Assembly: GCF_000498535.1 (NCBI RefSeq)
Contig: NZ_AVGG01000001.1
Span: 496,001-560,000, forward strand
From: Flavobacterium limnosediminis JC2902
GTDB taxonomy: Bacteria > Bacteroidota > Bacteroidia > Flavobacteriales > Flavobacteriaceae
Length of the DNA stretch: 64,000 nucleotides
Reading direction: 5' to 3'
Part shown: positions 8,667 to 15,929 of the stretch, piece by piece
How positions within the stretch are numbered: position 1 is the first letter of the stretch
Layout: each line of letters opens with the position of its first letter
Program-made: the position numbers and the translations under genes
Notes under the pieces: generated by a model
The model's database searches: none
Told to the model about the DNA's origin: nothing
What the model saw: only the letters and a program-made list of their open reading frames with translations

Positions 8667-9919
8667 ATGGCTTTAACTATTACCTGTTCCCTATTGGTAA
8701 AACTTAAAAATCCACCCAGAAGAAACAGCATTAAATCCAGGGGGATGTAAATCCCACTAATTATTAATGATGTGAAAAGAAAGAAAAGCCCAATGCTTCC
8801 AGTAAACCTATTTGACATGTAACTTGAAATCCCTTCTTTGTTTGTTTTTCTAATCAACAGAAAAATAAAATACAAGTAAAAAAACAAGCCGATAACTCCG
8901 GTTTTATAAAAAACAAAAACGTAACCATTGTGTAATCTTGAAATGTAACGCATTCCTTTTTCATCTAGAGGCGCGGTAAATTTCAGATCAACCAAAGAAC
9001 CAAAACCATTTCCGATCATATAGCTAATAGGTCTGCTATCCATTAGTGAGAAAGCTCTTTTGGCCTCATATCCTCTCCAGTGATCCCAAAGATCCTTATG
9101 GTTTTCCCTGTCAATTTTAGTTTTAAAAATCTCTTCCGGGGCTATTTTCACTTTATAAAGAAAAGCCTCAATTCCTTTACCGTTTCTGTCAATTTTCACA
9201 GAAAACAAATAAGCATATAAAAGACTTAAAAAAACAAGAAAAGCCCCTAAAAACACCAATTTGTTTTTAGTTACTTTTGTATATCCAAACACAGAAAGTC
9301 CAATCAAAATCAAAGACACTAACATCGTTCGCGAAAAATAGAGGTAAATAGAAATCAATAAAACCACACCTATAATTGTTTCAAAAAACAAATTTTTCAC
9401 TAGTGATGACTTATATGTTTTCCTGTAAAAAAGAACGATGTAAAAAGAAACAATCTCTATAAAATTATCTAGACCAAAACTTCCTCTAAGATCATTTATG
9501 CTTGTGTTTGACTTACCAAACAGAAAAATACCGGAAATATGAATTAAGGCCATTGAAAACCCGACCAAAACAACTGTCTTTAAAAAAAGACTAAAATCAT
9601 TTACTTTTTTTACCAAAAAATAACTCAAAACCACCACTATAATGGGTTTTGTGAAATATGTTACATCTTTTAGTGTTGAATCTGTTTTCCATTCAAAAAA
9701 AAACATTCCTAAAAATCCGAGAAGAAAAACAGCCGCTAACGGCATTATAACCTTTACAAAATTTGTACTTAAGAAATTTTTGGAGGTAAGAATTACAAAA
9801 AGTAATGTCAGAAACTGGATTAAAAAATTGATTTTGTAAGAAGGCAAATACCTTTCACAAAACAGCAAAAAAACTAACAACGATAAAGTTACAACTGCCC
9901 TTAATTTCAAAACTTTCAA
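8663..9919 (-). CDS. Wzy/O-antigen-ligase-like polytopic membrane protein
   Basis: A 418-residue protein of mostly hydrophobic segments (about 11) with a polar loop at roughly residues 235-315, containing GNGFGSLVDL and followed by SRLHNGYVFVFYKTGVIGLFFYL. That His-plus-helix arrangement is the Wzy_C feature. It is the first gene of the leftward operon. The given frame starts with TTG at 9919; there is no nearby in-frame ATG, so the exact start is uncertain. A TAnnTTTG box 9 bp upstream implies a very short leader. As head of the glycan operon it is probably the repeat-unit polymerase, with the 5105-6421 product as ligase or the reverse. Confidence 0.78.
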   Translation of the reverse strand: MKVLKLRAVVTLSLLVFLLFCERYLPSYKINFLIQFLTLLFVILTSKNFLSTNFVKVIMPLAAVFLLGFLGMFFFEWKTDSTLKDVTYFTKPIIVVVLSYFLVKKVNDFSLFLKTVVLVGFSMALIHISGIFLFGKSNTSINDLRGSFGLDNFIEIVSFYIVLFYRKTYKSSLVKNLFFETIIGVVLLISIYLYFSRTMLVSLILIGLSVFGYTKVTKNKLVFLGAFLVFLSLLYAYLFSVKIDRNGKGIEAFLYKVKIAPEEIFKTKIDRENHKDLWDHWRGYEAKRAFSLMDSRPISYMIGNGFGSLVDLKFTAPLDEKGMRYISRLHNGYVFVFYKTGVIGLFFYLYFIFLLIRKTNKEGISSYMSNRFTGSIGLFFLFTSLIISGIYIPLDLMLFLLGGFLSFTNREQVIVKAI

Positions 9920-9927
9920 AATATTTT

Positions 9928-9961
9928 CAAATATACTTCAATTCATAAAAATTAAAACAAA
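9928..9961 (-). promoter_or_regulatory. Promoter of the leftward glycan operon
   Basis: Minus strand: TTTG at 9961-9958, 22 bp spacer, TATATTTG at 9935-9928. This matches the Bacteroidota TTTG / TAnnTTTG pattern with a spacer at the long end. It sits back to back with the gmd promoter. Confidence 0.5.
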
Positions 9962-9978
9962 TTTTTATGAATAAAACC

Positions 9979-9986
9979 TATATTTG
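9979..9986 (+). promoter_or_regulatory. Candidate -7 box of the gmd operon
   Basis: TATATTTG matches TAnnTTTG, 20 bp before the gmd ATG. There is no good -33 TTTG. About 43 bp separates it from the opposing box at 9928-9935, so both polysaccharide operons fire from one short divergent region. Confidence 0.5.
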
Positions 9987-10006
9987 TTTTCTTAATTTAA
10001 GTTCGA

Positions 10007-11092
10007 ATGAAGAAAGCATTAATTACAGGTATAAATGGTCAGGATGGTTCTTATCTTGCAGAATTTTTACTTGATAAAGGATATGAAGTACACGGCATAA
10101 TAAGAAGGAGTTCTACCTTTAACACAGCAAGAATTGAACATTTATATATTGACTCACTGATTCGTGATCTTCATAAAAACAAAAAAATAAACCTACATTA
10201 TGGTGATATGACGGATTCAACCAATTTGATCCGTCTAATACAACAAATACGTCCTGATGAAATTTATAATTTAGCGGCTCAGTCTCATGTAAAAGTATCT
10301 TTTGATATGCCGGAATATACTGCCGAAACAGATGCTGTCGGAACTTTACGATTGTTAGAAGCCATAAGAATTTGTGATTTAACAACTAAAACCCGTATTT
10401 ACCAGGCATCTACTTCGGAATTATATGGAAAAGTGCAGGAAGTGCCTCAAAAAGAAACGACTCCTTTCTATCCGCGTTCTCCGTATGGAGTTGCAAAAAT
10501 ATATGCATATTGGATAACCAAAAACTATCGTGAATCCTATGATATGTTTGCTGTTAACGGAATTCTTTTTAACCATGAATCAGAACGCAGGGGAGAAACT
10601 TTCGTAACCAGAAAAATTACACTTTCGGCTTCCAGAATCAAACATGGTTTACAGGAAAAATTATATTTGGGGAACCTAAACGCCAAACGCGACTGGGGAT
10701 ACGCCAAAGATTATGTGGAATGCATGTGGTTAATGCTACAGCAAGAAACACCGGAAGACTACGTTATTGCTACCGGGAAACAATACTCTGTAAGGTACTT
10801 CTGTGAACTGGCCTTTAAAGAAGCCGGGATTGAAATCGAATGGCAAGGCGAAAATGAAAATGAAAAAGGTATCTGCAAAGCTACCGGAAAAGTAATCATT
10901 GAAATTGACCCTAATTACTATCGCCCGGCAGAAGTTGAAAGCTTACTTGGCGATCCGACCAACGCCCGAACGAAATTAGGTTGGAACCCAAGTAAAACTT
11001 CCATTGAAGAATTGGTTAAAATAATGATGAGTCATGATTTAAATTATGTCTCCCGTTTCAAAGACAGGGATTCTCTTCTTCGTTACGAATAA
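10007..11092 (+). CDS. gmd: GDP-mannose 4,6-dehydratase
   Basis: Converts GDP-D-mannose to GDP-4-keto-6-deoxymannose, the branch point for GDP-fucose, GDP-colitose, GDP-perosamine and GDP-rhamnose. It is a 361-residue SDR enzyme with [11 protein letters not shown] at residues 7-17, [14 protein letters not shown] (coenzyme binding), QASTSELYG and the catalytic Y160-xxx-K164 (YGVAK). [17 protein letters not shown] is specific to GMD. It is the first gene of the rightward operon; the next two genes complete a deoxysugar pathway. No mannose-1-phosphate guanylyltransferase lies in the window, so GDP-mannose must come from elsewhere. Confidence 0.97.
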   Translation: MKKALITGINGQDGSYLAEFLLDKGYEVHGIIRRSSTFNTARIEHLYIDSLIRDLHKNKKINLHYGDMTDSTNLIRLIQQIRPDEIYNLAAQSHVKVSFDMPEYTAETDAVGTLRLLEAIRICDLTTKTRIYQASTSELYGKVQEVPQKETTPFYPRSPYGVAKIYAYWITKNYRESYDMFAVNGILFNHESERRGETFVTRKITLSASRIKHGLQEKLYLGNLNAKRDWGYAKDYVECMWLMLQQETPEDYVIATGKQYSVRYFCELAFKEAGIEIEWQGENENEKGICKATGKVIIEIDPNYYRPAEVESLLGDPTNARTKLGWNPSKTSIEELVKIMMSHDLNYVSRFKDRDSLLRYE

Positions 11093-11102
11093 TTTGCAGG
11101 TT

Positions 11103-12029
11103 ATGAAGATTCTGTTAACCGGAGGCAATGGAATGGTGGGAAAAAACATTTTAGAACATCTAAAAGCCTCCTTTCATACCATTTTTTCACCTACAAGCAA
11201 AGAACTCAATCTTAAAAATTATCATGAGGTTGAAAATTACATAAAAATACACCAGCCCGAAATCGTTATACATTCAGCGGGATTGGTCGGTGGCATACAA
11301 GCCAATATCGAGCGACCTGTTGACTTTCTCGTTGACAATCTTGATATGGGCCGAAATATAATTTTAGCGGCCAGAAATAACGGCGTTAAATATTTTATGA
11401 ATTTGGCAAGTTCCTGTATGTATCCCCGAAACGCTCAAAACCCTTTACAGGAAGATTTAATTTTAAAAGGCGAACTGGAACCCACCAATGAAGGTTACGC
11501 TTTGGCTAAAATAGTGTCGACCCGACTTTGCGAATATATTTCCAGAGAAAATCCCGAGTACAAGTACAAAACCGTCATCCCGTGTAATTTATACGGAAGG
11601 CATGATAAGTTTTCTCCCAAGCATTCACACATGATTCCTTCAGCTGTCAAGAAGATTTATGATGCCAAAAAAAATCATCATACCAGCATAGACATATGGG
11701 GAGATGGCCTATCCAGGAGGGAATTCATGTATGCCGGTGACCTGGCTGATTTTGTTTTCTTCGCTCTTGATAAATTTGAAGACCTGCCTCAAAACATTAA
11801 TGTTGGGTTAGGTCATGACTATACCATAAACGAATATTATGAAGTCATCGCCAAAGTCCTGGATTTTAAAGGAACATTCGTTCATGACTTGTCAAAACCT
11901 GTAGGCATGAGACAAAAACTAATCGACGACACCAAGCTGCGAGAATTTGGCTGGAAGCACACAACTTCCTTGGAAGACGGAATAAAAAAAACAATAGCCT
12001 ACTATAAAAATCAAAAATCAAATGATTAA
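11103..12029 (+). CDS. GDP-L-fucose synthase/GDP-colitose synthase-like epimerase-reductase
   Basis: NADPH-dependent SDR enzyme acting on the keto sugar produced by Gmd. An open frame exists from 11046, but the ATG at 11103 starts the Rossmann fold directly (MKILLTGGNGMVG) and lies 10 bp after gmd, so 308 residues is preferred. Cys105 in SSCMYP, the Y132-xxx-K136 pair (YALAK) and the His in YGRHDKFSPKHSHMIP correspond to the epimerisation and reduction residues of E. coli GDP-fucose synthase. The following ColD-type gene suggests it acts as ColC (3,5-epimerase/4-reductase of GDP-4-keto-3,6-dideoxymannose), although Fcl activity giving GDP-L-fucose remains possible. It overlaps the next gene by 8 bp. 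Confidence 0.88.
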   Translation: MKILLTGGNGMVGKNILEHLKASFHTIFSPTSKELNLKNYHEVENYIKIHQPEIVIHSAGLVGGIQANIERPVDFLVDNLDMGRNIILAARNNGVKYFMNLASSCMYPRNAQNPLQEDLILKGELEPTNEGYALAKIVSTRLCEYISRENPEYKYKTVIPCNLYGRHDKFSPKHSHMIPSAVKKIYDAKKNHHTSIDIWGDGLSRREFMYAGDLADFVFFALDKFEDLPQNINVGLGHDYTINEYYEVIAKVLDFKGTFVHDLSKPVGMRQKLIDDTKLREFGWKHTTSLEDGIKKTIAYYKNQKSND

Positions 12030-13182
12030 GTATCCATTGGCATCCTCAACGTGGGATGAGAAAGAAATAAACGCAATCAACAGCGTAATTGCAAAAGACA
12101 TGTACACCATGGGAGAAAGTGTGAAACAGTTCGAAGAAGATTTCGCACGATTTGCCGGTTCTAAATATTGTGTGATGGTTAATTCCGGTTCTTCCGCAAA
12201 CCTGATTGCTGTTGCCGCCATGTTTTATACCAAGAACCCAAAATTAAAACGTGGTGACGAAGTAATCGTTCCGGCGGTTTCATGGTCAACCACCTATTTC
12301 CCCTTATACCAATACGGATTAAAATTAAAATTCGTTGATGTTGATTTGCATACCTTAAATTTTGATTTGAATCAGTTGCAAAATGCTGTTTCAGATAGTA
12401 CAAAAATGATTTTGGCTGTAAATCTTTTAGGAAACCCAAATGACTTTGATGCCATTAGTAAAATTATAGGCAATCGCGACATCATTTTAATGGAAGACAA
12501 CTGTGAATCGATGGGGGCCGAATATAAGAAAAAACAAACCGGAACCTTTGGACTGGCAGGCACCTACTCGACATTCTTCTCGCACCACATGGCCACTATG
12601 GAAGGGGGACTTATCTGTACGGATGACGAGGAACTGTTCCATGTCATGATTTGCTTAAGAGCCCACGGATGGACACGCCATTTGCCAAAGGAAAATAAAA
12701 TTTCAAATAAGAGTGATAATTGGTTCGAAGAATCTTTTCGATTTCTTCTTCCTGGCTATAATGTCCGACCGGTAGAAATGAGTGGTGCTATTGGCGTTGA
12801 GCAGTTAAAAAAATTACCGTCTTTTATCGAGCAGCGAAGAAAAAATGCCGAATTATTCGTTTCGTTATTCGAAAATCACAAAGACTTTTACATTCAGAAA
12901 AACATCGACAACAGCAGCTGGTTTGGATTCAGTTTAATCATCAAACCCGACTCTGATTTAAAAAGAGAAGAGGTCGTAAAACTATTGGATGAAAACCATA
13001 TTGACTGCCGCCCGATTGTGACCGGAAATTTTACAAAAAATGAAGTGTTGGGATATTTTGACCATGAAATTTTTGGTGACATGAAAAATGCAAAGTACCT
13101 AGACAGCCACGGATTTTTTGTCGGAAACCATCAAATAGACTTAACCGAAGAAATTCATCACTTGTATAAAGTTTTATCTTAA
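12022..13182 (+). CDS. colD: ColD-like PLP-dependent sugar 3-dehydratase
   Basis: Member of the DegT/DnrJ/EryC1/StrS fold with the ColD change: where aminotransferases carry the PLP-binding lysine, this protein reads FSHHMATMEGG with His at 188-189. E. coli ColD (GDP-4-keto-6-deoxymannose 3-dehydratase, 388 residues) uses His188 at this point to remove the C3 hydroxyl, with glutamate as amino donor. The length of 386, PLP-contacting EDNCES (Asp159), NSGSSAN (54-60) and RAHGWTRHLP fit. It is about 50 residues shorter than the iron-sulfur RfbH/E1 dehydratases. Next to gmd and an Fcl/ColC-like gene it implies GDP-L-colitose or a related 3,6-dideoxyhexose. Substrate is inferred. Confidence 0.85.
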   Translation: MIKYPLASSTWDEKEINAINSVIAKDMYTMGESVKQFEEDFARFAGSKYCVMVNSGSSANLIAVAAMFYTKNPKLKRGDEVIVPAVSWSTTYFPLYQYGLKLKFVDVDLHTLNFDLNQLQNAVSDSTKMILAVNLLGNPNDFDAISKIIGNRDIILMEDNCESMGAEYKKKQTGTFGLAGTYSTFFSHHMATMEGGLICTDDEELFHVMICLRAHGWTRHLPKENKISNKSDNWFEESFRFLLPGYNVRPVEMSGAIGVEQLKKLPSFIEQRRKNAELFVSLFENHKDFYIQKNIDNSSWFGFSLIIKPDSDLKREEVVKLLDENHIDCRPIVTGNFTKNEVLGYFDHEIFGDMKNAKYLDSHGFFVGNHQIDLTEEIHHLYKVLS

Positions 13183-14507
13183 TGTTTTGGAATTATTGCA
13201 TACAAAAACTGTCCAGCCAAGCAACACAGAGTGCTTTATTAAAAGGGCTGACCGGTTTTTGTATGTTCATTTCAATTTCATTGCTGGTGCGGTATTTGGG
13301 TGAAAGCGGGTACGGGATATGGGTCCTTGTTTTCAGTTTTTCGCAATGGGGGTTGTATTTTGATTTTGGTGTTTCCAATGTTTTAAAATCAAAAATACCC
13401 GAATTGCTGACGAAAAAAGATTTTGAAAAAATCAATGGTTATATTTCAGAATCGGTTAAACTCACCCTAATAATTTCGATTTTGTTATTGTTATTGGGTA
13501 GTGTTTTAATTTATTCATTGAATCTTACTTCAATATTCAACATTAAGCTCGATTCTGAATTTACTCAGTTTTTATTCCTGATTAATGGCATTTTCTTCTG
13601 TTTGAATTTTGTCTTATCCATAAACAAATCACTTTTCATAGGGATACTCAATCCGAAAATTGCAGAACTGTCGGCTACAATAACGCAAATCCTGTTCTTG
13701 CTTATCGTCTGCATTTTTTATTTTGCATTAGACCACCTTTCCCTTCCATTGAGATTGGTGCTGATTTCTGTAGCGAATGGTTTGAGCGCAACGTTAATTA
13801 ACGGTTTTTATTTTTATTCTTTTTTCCGGAAAAAAAGCTATGCCCTTTCGGTGTTTGCCCCCATAAACAAGGTTATCTCGAAAGATATTTTCAAAAACGG
13901 CATGCAGTTTATGATTATTCAAACTTTCATGGTTGTTATCTTTTTTTCCGATCCATACTTTATTGCATCCTATAGCAGCCCGGAGGAGGTTTCAATTTTT
14001 GACGTCATCAACAAACTGTATCAACTCCCTCTATTAGTGATTACTTCCGGGTTAGCGTCCTTTTGGCCCTTTTTTTCTCAAAAATTTCATGAAAAAGATT
14101 TTGAATGGTTTAGGGATATTTTTAAAAAATTCGAACGGATCTTTTTGTTAATCACAATTGCCCTGTTATTCTTTACGGTGATTGCCAAATATATTTTACA
14201 GTTTTGGATTGGAAAAGGCATTAGCGATTCTATAGGAATGTCTGTTTTGTTCCTGATGACACTGGCAATATTATCAAGGGTATATTTTACTTTTTATGCC
14301 AATTTTTTCAATGGGATAAATAAACTGAAAAGTCAGATAATAGTAATGGGCGTGACAGCCCTGATAAAGATTCCCTTAACCGTCTATTTATTAAAAAACG
14401 GGTATGGTTTAAATGGAATATTTTTGCAGTTATTTATTTTTATGTTACTTTGGGCCCTATTCTTTAGAGTAGAATCGTCGATTGTATTAAACAAACATGC
14501 CAAATGA
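13182..14507 (+). CDS. Wzx-type oligosaccharide flippase
   Basis: A 441-residue polytopic membrane protein with about 12 hydrophobic segments in the MATE-like/PST arrangement, starting with a basic amphipathic stretch and GFCMFISISLLVRYLGESGYGIWVLVFSF, which resembles polysaccharide-transport proteins (Polysacc_synt family). It should flip undecaprenyl-pyrophosphate-linked repeat units to the periplasmic face. Its ATG overlaps the colD stop (TTAATG) and its end overlaps the next glycosyltransferase by 4 bp. It is the only flippase in the window, so it probably serves both operons of the locus. Confidence 0.88.
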   Translation: MFWNYCIQKLSSQATQSALLKGLTGFCMFISISLLVRYLGESGYGIWVLVFSFSQWGLYFDFGVSNVLKSKIPELLTKKDFEKINGYISESVKLTLIISILLLLLGSVLIYSLNLTSIFNIKLDSEFTQFLFLINGIFFCLNFVLSINKSLFIGILNPKIAELSATITQILFLLIVCIFYFALDHLSLPLRLVLISVANGLSATLINGFYFYSFFRKKSYALSVFAPINKVISKDIFKNGMQFMIIQTFMVVIFFSDPYFIASYSSPEEVSIFDVINKLYQLPLLVITSGLASFWPFFSQKFHEKDFEWFRDIFKKFERIFLLITIALLFFTVIAKYILQFWIGKGISDSIGMSVLFLMTLAILSRVYFTFYANFFNGINKLKSQIIVMGVTALIKIPLTVYLLKNGYGLNGIFLQLFIFMLLWALFFRVESSIVLNKHAK

Positions 14508-15277
14508 ATACTGCCCCTTTCTTTTCTGTAATTACAGCCAGCTATAATAGCGAACGGACCATAAAAAAAACCATTGAATCGCTGTTGATTCAAAATTTTA
14601 GCGACTTTGAGTACATTATAGTTGACGGCAATTCAACCGATAAAACAGTAACCATCATTAAATCCTTTGAACCTGAATTTGCAGCAAAAAACATCACCTT
14701 TAAATTCATATCGGAAAAAGATAAAGGGATTTATGACGCCTGGAATAAAGGAGTCGCCATGGCTGATGGAAAATGGATTAGTTTTTTGGGTTCTGACGAT
14801 TGCTACTTCCCTGATGCATTAATTACCTATTTCGAAAAAATTTCGCAGCTTCAAAATAATGAGAATTATATCTCTTCGCAAGTTCATGTGGTCGATGAAA
14901 ACGGAAACGTAATGCGAACCATGGGAAAAGCATACCAATGGAAAAACATGTTGAAAAACATGAATATCGCACAAGTGGGTTCTTTTCACAAAAGGGAGCT
15001 GTTTCAGGAAATCGGTCCTTTTTCGCTGGAGTACAGAATTGTGAGTGACTTGGATTTTTATATTCGCGGAAAGGACTATATCAAACCTTACTATTTTAAG
15101 GAGGTTACCGCAACCATGGAAAATAACGGGGTGAGCAACCAGATCAACAAAGCGTTGAAGGAGGCACTTAAGGTTCGGTTGAAATATAACTACGATTCAA
15201 AACTTACCATTTATCTCAATCATTACATTACGTTCTTGAAATGTTATGGCGGTAAAATAAAAAAAGGAGCTAAATAA
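14504..15277 (+). CDS. Family 2 glycosyltransferase (WcaA/SpsA-like)
   Basis: A 257-residue GT-A enzyme: FSVITASYNSERTI at the N-terminus, VDGNSTD at 40-46 for nucleotide binding, GIYDAWNKG at about 75-83 and GSDD at 96-99 for metal binding, the pattern of the colanic-acid/teichoic-type GT2 subgroup. It is the last gene of the rightward operon, coupled to wzx by a 4-bp overlap. A strong terminator hairpin includes its stop codon. It may transfer the dideoxysugar made by the upstream enzymes; that is inference from position. Confidence 0.92.
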   Translation: MNTAPFFSVITASYNSERTIKKTIESLLIQNFSDFEYIIVDGNSTDKTVTIIKSFEPEFAAKNITFKFISEKDKGIYDAWNKGVAMADGKWISFLGSDDCYFPDALITYFEKISQLQNNENYISSQVHVVDENGNVMRTMGKAYQWKNMLKNMNIAQVGSFHKRELFQEIGPFSLEYRIVSDLDFYIRGKDYIKPYYFKEVTATMENNGVSNQINKALKEALKVRLKYNYDSKLTIYLNHYITFLKCYGGKIKKGAK

Positions 15278-15290
15278 GCTCCTTTTTTTA
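15261..15290 (+). terminator. Terminator containing the stop codon of the GT2 gene
   Basis: Perfect 11-bp stem AAAAAGGAGCT / AGCTCCTTTTT (15261-15271 and 15277-15287) with a 5-nt loop, running into T residues. The TAA stop (15275-15277) lies in the loop and stem edge. The A/T symmetry lets it also act for the opposing lipoprotein gene. Confidence 0.85.
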
Positions 15291-15338
15291 TTTAATTTAT
15301 CTAACCTGTTTAGTACTTCTATTTTTACAAACAAATTA

Positions 15339-15872
15339 TTATTGATAGATTTTTGTTAATTCCTTTTTTAAATCTGCTGTAGGCATAAAAATCGGATCAT
15401 ATGGAATATCTCCGGTTGGAGAAGGCTTAGCAATTGCCGTTTTAACATCATATTTAATATGTTCATTTGCGTAGAAATAATATCTGAACAATGTATCCTT
15501 AACTACAATTGATTTTTTCAGGTAGTTCACTTCAAACTTGTTTATTTTAACATCTTCTTGTTTTTCATTACCTCCTAAATCAAAGCGAAGTGCATATGGT
15601 GCTGCATCTTTTGGAAAACTGAACACAATATCCTGTGGATTTTGATTCCCCTTCACGTTAACTGTTATTGAATTTTCTGGCGCAAAAGAATCTGAACCAT
15701 CCTCATTGTAGAAAAACTGGAATATGTCATCTTGTTTTACAACGGCATTAACAGTCACTGTAAAAGGTTTTTCCTCATCTTTAACACTTGACTCACTTGA
15801 TGCTGCCTTATCATCCTTACAGGAAATGAATAAAACACTTGTCAATAATCCTGATAAAATAAATTTTTTCAT
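15339..15872 (-). CDS. Small lipoprotein of unknown function
   Basis: A 177-residue protein with a lipoprotein signal: MKKFILSGLLTSVLFISCKDD, lipobox-like FISC with Cys18. The mature part is acidic, with a Ser/Glu-rich linker, then a single beta-rich domain (TVNAVVKQDDIFQFFYN). I do not recognise a family. The -7-like box upstream is TATATTTG. It lies alone between two glycan operons; no functional link is evident beyond its likely envelope location. Confidence 0.85.
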   Translation of the reverse strand: MKKFILSGLLTSVLFISCKDDKAASSESSVKDEEKPFTVTVNAVVKQDDIFQFFYNEDGSDSFAPENSITVNVKGNQNPQDIVFSFPKDAAPYALRFDLGGNEKQEDVKINKFEVNYLKKSIVVKDTLFRYYFYANEHIKYDVKTAIAKPSPTGDIPYDPIFMPTADLKKELTKIYQ

Positions 15873-15892
15873 TCTAAGTTTTATTTAATGCG

Positions 15893-15900
15893 CAAATATA
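15893..15900 (-). promoter_or_regulatory. Candidate -7 box of the lipoprotein gene
   Basis: The minus strand reads TATATTTG (TAnnTTTG) 21 bp before the ATG. No TTTG is seen at 17-23 bp upstream of it. Confidence 0.4.
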
Positions 15901-15929
15901 TAATTTTTCTAAAAATATTAAATCTTTTT

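Noticed and set aside
11046..11102. Extended N-terminus of the Fcl/ColC-like protein
   Set aside because: The extra 19 residues overlap the end of gmd and precede a perfect SDR start (MKILLTGGNG) at 11103.
12022..13182. Perosamine or amino-sugar aminotransferase
   Set aside because: The catalytic lysine is replaced by His in a ColD-like FSHHMATMEGG context, which removes normal transamination chemistry.
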